Shown here: one piece after another, positions 34,493 to 42,201 of the stretch
Layout: every line of letters starts with the position of its first letter
How positions within the stretch are numbered: position 1 is the first letter of the stretch
From: Candidatus Komeilibacteria bacterium CG11_big_fil_rev_8_21_14_0_20_36_20
GTDB lineage: Bacteria > Patescibacteriota > Patescibacteriia > UBA1558 > GWA2-36-10
Length of the DNA stretch: 42,220 nucleotides
Assembly: GCA_002787405.1 (NCBI GenBank)
Contig: PCWQ01000010.1
Coordinates: 1-42,220 of the forward strand
Reading direction: 5' to 3'
The notes under the pieces: model-generated
The model's input: the letters and a program-made list of their open reading frames with translations, nothing else
Database searches by the model: none
Told to the model about the DNA's origin: nothing
Position numbers and translations under genes: made by a program

Positions 34493-36568
34493 TTATTCCA
34501 AGTGAATTTTAGTTTTAAGATTATTGAGGGTGTTTTGTAATTGTTTTTGAGATAGATATTTTTGGTCGGTGGTTACTTTCTTAGCCCAAATTTGGGCTTT
34601 TTTGATTAATTCCGTATCAGTCAAGCGAGCTATTTTTAGGGGCATTAGGCCGGTTTGTTTAGTGCCGAAGAGTTCTCCGGCTCCTCGTAATTTTAAGTCA
34701 AGCTCGGCTAATTTAAAGCCATCGTTGGTCTGGGTCAAAGCTTTTAAGCGCTGTTTGTTTAATTGTGTCTGGTCAGTAGTAAAGAGTAGACAAAAGCTTT
34801 CCAAATCATTGCGGCCGATCCGTCCGCGGAATTGATGGAGTTGGGAAAGACCGAATCTTTCTGCTCCTTCAATTATCATCAGAGTTGCTTGCGGGATATC
34901 TACCCCTACTTCAATAATAGAAGTGGCCACCAAAATCGGAAAGCGATTGTTTTTGAAGTCAGCCATTATTTTTTCTTTTTCTTCTGTTTTTAGCTGGCCG
35001 TGCAACTGGCGAATTTCTAAATCAGGAAAGATATTTTGATTTAGTTTTTCATATTCTTGAGTCACTGATTTGACTCCCAATTTATCGCTTTCATCAATAA
35101 TTGGACAAATGATAAAAACTTGTTGCCTTAGTTCTATTTTTTCCCGGATAAATTTATAAGCGTCGTTTCTTTTATTTTCTGGAACAAGAAAAGTTTTGAC
35201 TGGTTGTCGTCCGGCTGGCTTTTCTTTAATCAAGGAAATATCCAAATCGCCATAAAGAGTAAGAGATAAAGTGCGGGGGATGGGAGTAGCAGTCATAGAA
35301 AGTAAATGCGGCACCCGTTCATCTTGGCTTTTATTTTTTAGCGATTGTCTTTGATTTACTCCAAAGCGGTGCTGTTCGTCAATGATGACCAGAGCCAGAT
35401 TTTTAAAATTAATTTTATCCTGAATTAAAGTATGGGTGCCAATCATAAACTTAATTTGTCCTTCTTTAATTTTTTTTAATAATTCTTTTTTACTAATTTC
35501 CTGATGATTATTTAGGAGGTATTTATTTTTAGTGAGGAGGGCAATATTGGCTAGATATTTTTTAGGTAAGACAAATTGACTGCTCTGGAAATGTTGTTGG
35601 GCCAGAATTTCCGTTGAGGCAATCATGGCTGTTTGCCAGCCAGCTGACATAATATTGAGCGCGGCCAGAAAAGCGACAATGGTTTTACCTGACCCTACAT
35701 CGCCTTCAATCAAACGGTTCATTGGTTTTTTTGGGCTGAGATCAGCTAAAATTTCTTGAAGAGTTCTTTCTTGATCATTAGTTAGAGTAAAGGGCAGATC
35801 TTCAATAGTTTTTTCTAATAGTCGTTTATTAGCGGGGACTGAGTAAGTCGGTTGTTTCTGGTAATCATTTTTAGAAAGTTGGTATTTGCACTGCAGATAA
35901 AAGAGTTCCTGAAATTTTAGTCTTTGCACAGCTTGATCCAGTGTTTTCTCATTGGTCGGAAAATGAATTTCTTGGAGAGCTTGATGGAACCAAGGATATT
36001 TCTCTTGGTTTAAAATATCGACCGGTAGCGGTTCATTCATGGTTTGACTGAGTTTTAGGGCTCGATTCATTAAAAAGCGGAGTTGTTTCTGTGTCAGCCG
36101 GCCACTGAGATGATAAATTGGCACTAGCCGAGCGGAATGCAGCGGTTCATCTTTCATTTTTTCATAAGTGGGGTTATTGAATTGCCAGAGGAGATGTTTT
36201 TTCTGCGGCTTACCGCTTAAATATATTTCATCGCCTTCTTTTAGTATCTGGCTGATAAATTTTTGCCGAAACCACATTGCCTCTAAAGTATCACTGTCGT
36301 CGCTGGCTAGCATTTTAGTGATAATCATCTTCTGTTTAAAGGAGCGGTAGGTTTTAAGGTTAGTGATTTTAACTCTGACAGTGGCCAATTCGCCTTCGGT
36401 TAAATCTTTTATTTTTTTGACCTGGCTTAAATCATCATAGCGAAAAGGAAAATACCATAACAAGTCGGCAATGGTATTGATTTTTATTTTTTTAAAATAT
36501 TGAACCAGCTTGGCCGCGATATGATGCAGTTGGCTGACGGAATCAGTAGCTTGGGTTTTATTTGGCAT
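34493..36568 (-). CDS. recG: ATP-dependent DNA helicase RecG
   Basis: 'NRLIEGDVGSGKTIVAFLAAL', 'LVIIDEQHRFGVNQR', 'LSMTATPIPRTLSLTLYGDLDISLI', 'ATSIIEVGVDIPQATLMIIEGAERFGLSQLHQFRGRIGR'. Confidence 0.96.
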   Translation of the reverse strand: MPNKTQATDSVSQLHHIAAKLVQYFKKIKINTIADLLWYFPFRYDDLSQVKKIKDLTEGELATVRVKITNLKTYRSFKQKMIITKMLASDDSDTLEAMWFRQKFISQILKEGDEIYLSGKPQKKHLLWQFNNPTYEKMKDEPLHSARLVPIYHLSGRLTQKQLRFLMNRALKLSQTMNEPLPVDILNQEKYPWFHQALQEIHFPTNEKTLDQAVQRLKFQELFYLQCKYQLSKNDYQKQPTYSVPANKRLLEKTIEDLPFTLTNDQERTLQEILADLSPKKPMNRLIEGDVGSGKTIVAFLAALNIMSAGWQTAMIASTEILAQQHFQSSQFVLPKKYLANIALLTKNKYLLNNHQEISKKELLKKIKEGQIKFMIGTHTLIQDKINFKNLALVIIDEQHRFGVNQRQSLKNKSQDERVPHLLSMTATPIPRTLSLTLYGDLDISLIKEKPAGRQPVKTFLVPENKRNDAYKFIREKIELRQQVFIICPIIDESDKLGVKSVTQEYEKLNQNIFPDLEIRQLHGQLKTEEKEKIMADFKNNRFPILVATSIIEVGVDIPQATLMIIEGAERFGLSQLHQFRGRIGRNDLESFCLLFTTDQTQLNKQRLKALTQTNDGFKLAELDLKLRGAGELFGTKQTGLMPLKIARLTDTELIKKAQIWAKKVTTDQKYLSQKQLQNTLNNLKTKIHLE

Positions 36569-36641
36569 ATCTAGATATTAATAAACTGAACAATTAATGT
36601 CCAGCTTATAGGTAGAGATATAGATAATGATTTAAATTTTT

Positions 36642-37193
36642 TTATAATCTCAAAATGCGGGAAATATTTTCGCTGTTAGGGACATCTTCTTTTGCCAAGT
36701 CTTCATCTAGATACTGCAACAGAATCTGTCGGATTTCAACCGGATTTTGCTGTTGAAGGGGTAAAGTGATTCTTTGTTTTAGAGAGTTTTTTGGCTGGAG
36801 GTATAAATTTTTAATTTCCGGCGGCAGATAGACAATATAGAAATTTTGGATATCTTTATATTCAATTAACTTGTCATTGATTAGAATTCCATCTTCTGTT
36901 AAAATAGTTTGGATTGTAGCCATTTCCTTTTTTTCATTGATGATGTAGATAACAAGGAAGAGGACAATAATAATAGCAAAAAGATAGTTTTTTGAAAAAT
37001 AAGCAAAAATCAAAAGGAGAATAGCGGCCACCGCAAAAGCCAAATACCACCATTTATTGCGCGGTGGTTTTTCAAATTCTGGAAATTCCCAAGTGGCAAA
37101 TACTTGGCCGTAATCTTCAGTATTAAGGGGTAGACTTTCAGGCGTTTCTTCTAGTTCTTCTCTTTTTTCTTCCTCTTTTTTCTTTTTAGCCAT
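36642..37193 (-). CDS. hypothetical two-TM membrane protein
   Basis: Charged N-terminus, two TM helices, soluble C-terminus; promoter upstream. Confidence 0.7.
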   Translation of the reverse strand: MAKKKKEEEKREELEETPESLPLNTEDYGQVFATWEFPEFEKPPRNKWWYLAFAVAAILLLIFAYFSKNYLFAIIIVLFLVIYIINEKKEMATIQTILTEDGILINDKLIEYKDIQNFYIVYLPPEIKNLYLQPKNSLKQRITLPLQQQNPVEIRQILLQYLDEDLAKEDVPNSENISRILRL

Positions 37194-37202
37194 ATTAACT
37201 AT

Positions 37203-37213
37203 ATTATAACATA
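37203..37213 (-). promoter_or_regulatory. extended -10 TATGTTATAAT (minus strand)
   Basis: ATTATAACATA on + strand, just upstream of the 37193 start. Confidence 0.5.
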
Positions 37214-37220
37214 ATTTATT

Positions 37221-37257
37221 AAAATAAAAAATACTGTTTAAAACAGCATTTTTTTTT
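37221..37257 (-). terminator. terminator downstream of tRNA-Arg
   Basis: CTGTTT-AAAACAG hairpin flanked by A/T tracts. Confidence 0.6.
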
Positions 37258-37325
37258 GGCGCTCTCCATCCCTCGACTACAACCTCTCGACTGCGCTCAA
37301 GGGCTCCGCTCGGGACTACGAGAGT
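37258..37325. repeat. GC-rich intergenic repeat (CTCGACTGCGCTCAAGGGCTCCGCTCGGGAC type)
   Basis: Compositional outlier with internal repeats. Confidence 0.4.
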
Positions 37326-37330
37326 TTTTC

Positions 37331-37407
37331 TGGTGCGACCAGGAGGGTTCGAACCTCCGACCTTAGGCTCCGCAAGCCTACGCTCTATCCAGCTGAGCTA
37401 TGGCCGC
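37331..37407 (-). tRNA. tRNA-Arg (anticodon GCG)
   Basis: GCGGCCA/TGGTCGC acceptor, GCTC/GAGC D stem, TAGGC-TTGCGGA-GCCTA anticodon arm, GGAGG-TTCGAAC-CCTCC T arm, encoded CCA. Confidence 0.93.
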
Positions 37408-37443
37408 ATGCTATATTATAATTATCATATTATACAAATATAA

Positions 37444-38232
37444 TCAATTTTTTGGCTCTGATATATTCCACAAAAAATTAAATAAACATTTAATTCCTGA
37501 TACGATTTTTTTATGTTTAACAGTTATTAAAAAAGGAGGATTGCCTGAAAAATGAACAATAAAATCTTTAATAATCCATAGAGAAGCTTCAAATTTAATT
37601 TCTTTTGGCATTTCTCTAATCTTAATATTTTGATTTTTTATTTTATAACTATCAATCTTTTTAAATGAATCAAAAGGGATTAACGTATGGGTTATTAAAT
37701 CTCTTTTGCCTTTTACTTTCATAATATTACCTTCGGCATTATCAGAAAATATCTTAGCATAATTTCCTGCTTTTGGCATATCAATTGTGTAAATAATTGA
37801 TTTTTTATCAAGATTAGTAAGAGTCTTCTCAATAAATTTTTTTATTCCACTTTTAGTATCATAAATTTGAGCTGTTGGAAAGTGAACTTCATCTCGATAA
37901 AGATTAGTTAATAATTCACTTAGCTGATGAGCAATATCAATTTTATAATTAAAAACATTGGCTATTACTTTCGGGGATTCAATCCAGTAATAAATAGTAC
38001 CGTGATATTGGTGGGTAGTAATATAATTTTCCTCTTTTAATTTATTTAGAATACTAATAGCCGTAGTGCGAGGCAAATCAGCTTTTTTTGCTATTTCAGA
38101 TGCTTTGGCTTCGCCTAAGTGAGTAAGGGCCATATAAACTTTAATTTCACTACTATTAAAATCTAATTCTCCGAGGTTATTTTTTATTTCTCTAATCATA
38201 TTTTTGATAGCGTTGTCGAAAAAAATCGACAA
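37444..38232 (-). CDS. TrmB-family-like HTH transcriptional regulator
   Basis: 'LGELDFNSSEIKVYMALTHLGEAKASEIAKKADLPRTTAISILNKLKEENYI' winged HTH plus C-terminal effector-like domain. Confidence 0.8.
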   Translation of the reverse strand: MSIFFDNAIKNMIREIKNNLGELDFNSSEIKVYMALTHLGEAKASEIAKKADLPRTTAISILNKLKEENYITTHQYHGTIYYWIESPKVIANVFNYKIDIAHQLSELLTNLYRDEVHFPTAQIYDTKSGIKKFIEKTLTNLDKKSIIYTIDMPKAGNYAKIFSDNAEGNIMKVKGKRDLITHTLIPFDSFKKIDSYKIKNQNIKIREMPKEIKFEASLWIIKDFIVHFSGNPPFLITVKHKKIVSGIKCLFNFLWNISEPKN

Positions 38233-38290
38233 TTTTTTATTATTTATTAGCTAAGGCAAGCTAAAAAGACTGTTTTAATTAAAATTATCT

Positions 38291-38330
38291 CTCTATTTAG
38301 CTCATAATACCTCTATTTATATAATAATAC
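38291..38330. repeat. tandem 20-bp direct repeat in divergent promoter region
   Basis: CTCTATTTAGCTCATAATAC / CTCTATTTATATAATAATAC (17/20 identical). Confidence 0.6.
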
Positions 38331-38373
38331 AATTATAGAACATTGACAATAATTATAAACAAGGAGAATCAAA

Positions 38374-39412
38374 ATGAAACCGATCTATGTATATCCAGCT
38401 AGCTTCTGCCCACCGACTTTTGGCCATTTACATACAGCTACAAAAGCTGCAGAACTATTTTCCAAAGTAAAACTAATTTGTTCTGTTAATCCAGGCAAAA
38501 CTCAACGTTGGTTTACTCCAGAAGAGCGCCAGATTTTATGGCAATCCTACAATCTGCCAACCAACATCACCGTAGAAACACTAAAAGTACTATTAAAGCT
38601 GACATGTCTCAAGTAATGATGATCCGAGGCGTTCGTAATGAAGCTGATGCCGAATACGAAAAAAAAGTGATGTTGTATAACAAAAAACAATTTGGAATTG
38701 ATAAGTATCTTTACTTATTTAGCAACAGTGGATTTGAACAGATTTCTTCTTCAAAGACAAGAGAATTAGCTGAAAATTTAGAACTGGAGGAATTATCTAA
38801 TTATGTTTCACCTCTAGTAATCTCCAAATTATTAGAAAAAGTATTGAGGATTAGAAATTTATTTATGGTTGTTGGTCGGCCAGGGACTGGTAAATCCACT
38901 TTTTTAAAAATGCTTTCTCAGGAAGATAAAAATAATGTCTATATTGACACTGATCAATTTAATCAGGCTCTGAAACCTTTACTTAAAGAAAAGTTTGGTA
39001 ATAGTGATCTGATTAAAATAGCTTTAACAAGAGAAGAAGATCTAAAAAAGATCATTGCTAAACCTTGGATATCATTATTAAAGAAAGCATTGAAGAATTT
39101 GCCCCAAGATTGTAATGCTTTTGTTGAGATTCCTATTGGTCTGCAATCAGATAAAATGATGTTCCGTTTTGTTGGAGTCAAAGTAATTCACCTTGGTTGT
39201 GATGATAATGATATTAGTCGATTGAGAGTTATACTTAGAAAGACACCAGAATTACTACCTTTTATTGAAAGGATTCCTAATTGGGAGTAAAGCCAAAAAA
39301 TTGCTAGTCAACATCGTTTGAATTTAATATCTATCAAAACTGATGGGCCGCTAGAAGTATTAAATGAAAAAATTCAGCAATTCAATAATTGGTTGAATGA
39401 GGAGGGAGCACA
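38374..39412 (+). pseudogene. disrupted fusion: PPAT-like nucleotidyltransferase + P-loop kinase (dephospho-CoA kinase-like)
   Basis: 'YPASFCPPTFGHLHTATKAAELF', 'VNPGKTQRWFTPEER' in frame 1, then 'MMIRGVRNEADAEYEKKVMLYNKK...ISSSKTRELA...VVGRPGTGKSTFLKML' in frame -1; in-frame TAA 39288-39290 with homologous-looking sequence continuing. Confidence 0.65.
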
Positions 39413-39808
39413 ATGCCAGACATATTTGCCAGGATTATCCTTGGACATTTAATGGGAGATTATCTTCTGCAAAGTAAAAAGATGGCTTTAAAGAAATCAG
39501 AAAAAGGCATAAATGGAATGCTATGGTGTTTCTTACATTCATCTATTTATACCTTAAGTGTCTGTCTATTTCTTTGGGAGTTTAATCTCTGGCTGTTAAT
39601 CTTAGTCTTCATTAGTCATTATCCTATTGATCGTTGGTCATTAGCAACTAAATGGCTTAAAATGATCAAAGGCCGAGATTTAAAAACAGTCTATCAGTCA
39701 CAAGGTCAGTATCGTGAAATTGACTTAACATTTTCTTGTATAGTTTATACGATTCCTGATAACTCAATGCACCTTATATTGCTTTGGTTGATTACTAAAG
39801 TAATTTAG
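39413..39808 (+). CDS. DUF3307-like membrane protein
   Basis: 'ARIILGHLMGDYLLQSKKMALKKSEKG', TM segments, 'SHYPIDRWSLATKW'. Confidence 0.65.
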   Translation: MPDIFARIILGHLMGDYLLQSKKMALKKSEKGINGMLWCFLHSSIYTLSVCLFLWEFNLWLLILVFISHYPIDRWSLATKWLKMIKGRDLKTVYQSQGQYREIDLTFSCIVYTIPDNSMHLILLWLITKVI

Positions 39809-39817
39809 CAAACATAA

Positions 39818-39852
39818 AGCCGAAGGCATAAAATGTCTTCGGTTTTTATTTT
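39818..39852 (+). terminator. rho-independent terminator
   Basis: CCGAAG...CTTCGG stem + TTTTTATTTT. Confidence 0.75.
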
Positions 39853-39854
39853 AA

Positions 39855-40018
39855 GTCGCCGAAACCTTGGCGGCGGCGAATGCCCCTCGGCTTCGCTCGG
39901 GACACTCGATTCTAAAATTAGAATGGTCGGAGGTGCGTTTAGCATCGTAGATCACGAGTGAGCTTTTTGCAAAGCAAAATGCGAATCGAGTGGTGGAGAA
40001 TGAGGGAGTGGCTACGCT
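39855..40018. repeat. GC-rich intergenic repeat region
   Basis: GCTTCGCTCGGGAC, TTTTTGCAAAGCAAAATGCGAATCGAG; compositional outlier; contains tRNA-Ser 3'-end-like TGGTGGAGAATGAGGGA at 39991-40007. Confidence 0.45.
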
Positions 40019-40276
40019 CTAGAGAGCTTCGTCACTTAAAATTCTTTTCTTTAAAATCGCTTTGCCAGATCCTACTTTTAAATATTTTTCTAGAGACCTA
40101 GCTTTAGATTCCGAATTAACCGCAATATAAGCAGCAAGATAAATTGGTAAATATGGTTTAGTTGATAAACATTTACCTTGATTATGTTCCCTAATTCTCC
40201 TTTTCAATACGTTGGTTGAACCAACATATATTCAATTTTTTATTTCTTTACTTTTTAAAATATAAACATACCACAT
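40019..40276 (-). pseudogene. GIY-YIG nuclease domain protein, interrupted by in-frame TGA
   Basis: MWYVYILKSKEIKN*IYVGSTNVLKRRIREHNQGK...; TGA at 40232-40234 (minus). Confidence 0.75.
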
Positions 40277-40302
40277 CGCTTTTCTTTTTAACTATTTGGC
40301 CT

Positions 40303-40335
40303 GCCAAACGAAGCTCCGAAGGAGCGTAGTTTGGC
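40303..40335 (-). other. strong hairpin overlapping the tRNA-Ser CCA end
   Basis: GCCAAACgAaGCTCC-gaa-GGAGCgTaGTTTGGC. Confidence 0.6.
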
Positions 40336-40419
40336 GGAGAGTGAGGGATTCGAACCCCCGGTCCCTTGCGGGACAACAGTTTTCAAGACTGCCGCATTAG
40401 ACCACTCTGCCAACTCTCC
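40332..40419 (-). tRNA. tRNA-Ser (anticodon TGA)
   Basis: GGAGAGT...ACTCTCC acceptor, long variable arm GTCCCGCAAGGGAC, anticodon loop CTTGAAA, encoded CCA. Confidence 0.93.
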
Positions 40420-40510
40420 AAGTTTAAATAAATCTAATCTTTTATATAATATTATTTATGAAATATATTTTCTTGACCACCCCCGCATAGCGGGGTCCCG
40501 CTTTGCGGGA

Positions 40511-40524
40511 TCTGCCAACTCTCC
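40511..40524. repeat. 14-bp exact copy of tRNA-Ser 5' end
   Basis: TCTGCCAACTCTCC identical to 40406-40419. Confidence 0.6.
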
Positions 40525-40681
40525 TTATCTATAATGCATTTTGATAAATTATTCAAAACACGCCAATATTATAAAGGTTTTTAGCAATTTTGTCCAGATA
40601 ACTAAAACTTGTGAATCAGAACTGCCTTAATCAGGAATCGCTACGCTGTTATCAATAAATAAGTAAAAAAGAATAAAAACT

Positions 40682-40716
40682 TTGACAAATATATAGTTAT
40701 GGGTATATACTCATAA
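40682..40716 (+). promoter_or_regulatory. promoter overlapped by near-palindrome
   Basis: TTGACA (40682-40687)-16-TATATA (40704-40709); ATGGGTATATACTCAT near-palindrome over the -10. Confidence 0.6.
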
Positions 40717-40751
40717 TATATCATAACTAAAGAAGAAAGGAGGTGTATAAT

Positions 40752-40910
40752 ATGCCAAATAGAGATGGTACCGGACCGGAAGGAAAAGGGCCTAAAACTG
40801 GTCGTGGTATGGGTAATTGCGGAGCTGAAGACAAATCTACAGATCGCCCTAGAAGGACTGAAGCTAATAGAGCTAGAGGTCAAGGGCAAGGTAGACAAGC
40901 CCAAAAATAA
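40752..40910 (+). CDS. DUF5320-like small Gly-rich protein (52 aa)
   Basis: MPNRDGTGPEGKGPKTGRGMGNCGAEDKSTDRPRRTEANRARGQGQGRQAQK; AAAGGAGGTG RBS; below the ORF-track length cut-off. Confidence 0.8.
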   Translation: MPNRDGTGPEGKGPKTGRGMGNCGAEDKSTDRPRRTEANRARGQGQGRQAQK

Positions 40911-40962
40911 AAGAAGGCCAAGCGCCCGCCTCTTTCTATGAAAGGGGCGGGAGACCTTCTTT
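40911..40962 (+). terminator. strong hairpin (terminator or attenuator) between DUF5320 and DUF134 genes
   Basis: AAGAAGG...CCCGCC...GGCGGG...CCTTCTT nested stem; weak T-tract. Confidence 0.55.
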
Positions 40963-41005
40963 CAAATAAAAGATAACATATTAAAATTATTATTTCAATA
41001 AATAT

Positions 41006-41284
41006 ATGCCTAGACCAAGATTATGTCGTAGAATAGAATTTGATCCAAATGTAACATATTTTAAGCCAAGAGGTGTTCCCATGAGCACGCTTGATGAAGT
41101 GCAATTAACCACTGAAGAAGTGGAAGCTTTGAGATTAAAAAATATTAAAGACTTAGACCAAAATGAATGTGCTAAAAAGATGAAAACTTCGCAGAGCACT
41201 TTTCAAAGAATTTTATCATCCGCTTACAAAAAAATAGCCGAGGCCTTAATAAATGGTAAAGCAATTAAAATAATAAATAAATAA
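41006..41284 (+). CDS. DUF134-family HTH protein
   Basis: 'MPRPRLCRRIEFDPNVTYFKPRGVP', 'VQLTTEEVEALRLKNIKDLDQNECAKKMKTSQSTFQRILSSAYKKIAEAL'. Confidence 0.88.
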   Translation: MPRPRLCRRIEFDPNVTYFKPRGVPMSTLDEVQLTTEEVEALRLKNIKDLDQNECAKKMKTSQSTFQRILSSAYKKIAEALINGKAIKIINK

Positions 41285-41286
41285 TT

Positions 41287-42201
41287 ATGTTTAAAAAAAT
41301 TGCATTATTTTTATTATTACTACTTCTTTTACCAACTTCTTCATCCGCTCAAGAGCAGCCAAAAGAAGAAATGTTTAAAGCTCGAGTTATTGAAATTATG
41401 CAACAAGAAGAAGTTATTGATGAAGCTGGCAGTATTATCCAGCAGGATCTAAAACTTAAAGGGTTAGAAGGAAATTTTAAAAACCAAGAGATAATTTTTG
41501 AGGGAATTAATGATTGGCAAATTTTATCTTCTCAGGTTTATAAAGAAGGTGATAAAGTTATAGTGAGTTATAGCCAAGACATTGAAGGTAATGATGTATT
41601 TTTTGTTTTAGACTATGACCGAAGTAGTCCTATTTTATGGTTAACCATAATTTTTATTTTAAGTGTTCTAGCTATTGGTAGATGGAAGGGCTTGCGTTCT
41701 TTACTCGCTTTAATAGCTAGCTTTATTGTAATTTTAAAATTTATTATCCCCCAAATATTGAATGGAGCAAATCCAGTAATGATTAGTGTGATAGGAGCGA
41801 TTATAATTTTGATTTTTGCTATTTATTTTACGCAAGGAATAAATAAAAAAGCCCATATAGCTAATTTAGCTTTAATTATCTCCCTACTCTTTACAGCTCT
41901 ATTATCATTTTGGTTTACTAAACTTGCTCAATTAACTGGCTATTCGGAAGAAGCGTCGTATCTAATGAATATTAATCAAGGTAATTTAAATTTACAGGGC
42001 TTGTTGTTAGCAGGTATACTTATTGGCACCTTGGGAGTTTTAGATGATGTTATAATAAGTCAAGTGTCTACAGTAGAACAATTGAAACAAGCTAATCCAC
42101 AGTTAAGTAATAGACAAATATATGTAAGGAGTTTAAAAGTTGGGATTGGCAGGTACCCCAAATTTAAGACACCTTGTCCATATGATATAATAGGCATATA
42201 A
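41287..42201 (+). CDS. YibE/F family membrane protein, 3' end apparently disrupted
   Basis: Signal/TM N-terminus, 'YDRSSPILWLTIIFILSVLAIGRWKGLRSLLAL', 'GILIGTLGVLDDVIISQVSTVEQLK', then 'LKVGIGR' followed by non-family 'YPKFKTPCPYDIIGI*'. Confidence 0.8.
   Translation: MFKKIALFLLLLLLLPTSSSAQEQPKEEMFKARVIEIMQQEEVIDEAGSIIQQDLKLKGLEGNFKNQEIIFEGINDWQILSSQVYKEGDKVIVSYSQDIEGNDVFFVLDYDRSSPILWLTIIFILSVLAIGRWKGLRSLLALIASFIVILKFIIPQILNGANPVMISVIGAIIILIFAIYFTQGINKKAHIANLALIISLLFTALLSFWFTKLAQLTGYSEEASYLMNINQGNLNLQGLLLAGILIGTLGVLDDVIISQVSTVEQLKQANPQLSNRQIYVRSLKVGIGRYPKFKTPCPYDIIGI

Noticed and set aside
38291-38330. CRISPR array
   Set aside because: Only two directly adjacent imperfect 20-bp units with no spacers; no cas genes anywhere in the window.
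38570-38620. Programmed -1 frameshift in the PPAT-kinase gene
   Set aside because: Sequence ACACTAAAAGTAC lacks a canonical X XXY YYZ slippery heptamer, and a second lesion (TAA at 39288) favours decay or sequencing error.
40232-40234. Recoded TGA (Trp/Gly genetic code)
   Set aside because: All core genes here use TGG for Trp and none carries an internal TGA; a single broken accessory gene is not evidence for recoding.
40331-40534. Plus-strand ORF 40331..40534 ('[30 protein letters not shown]')
   Set aside because: Antisense read-through of the tRNA-Ser gene; a well-known false-positive peptide.
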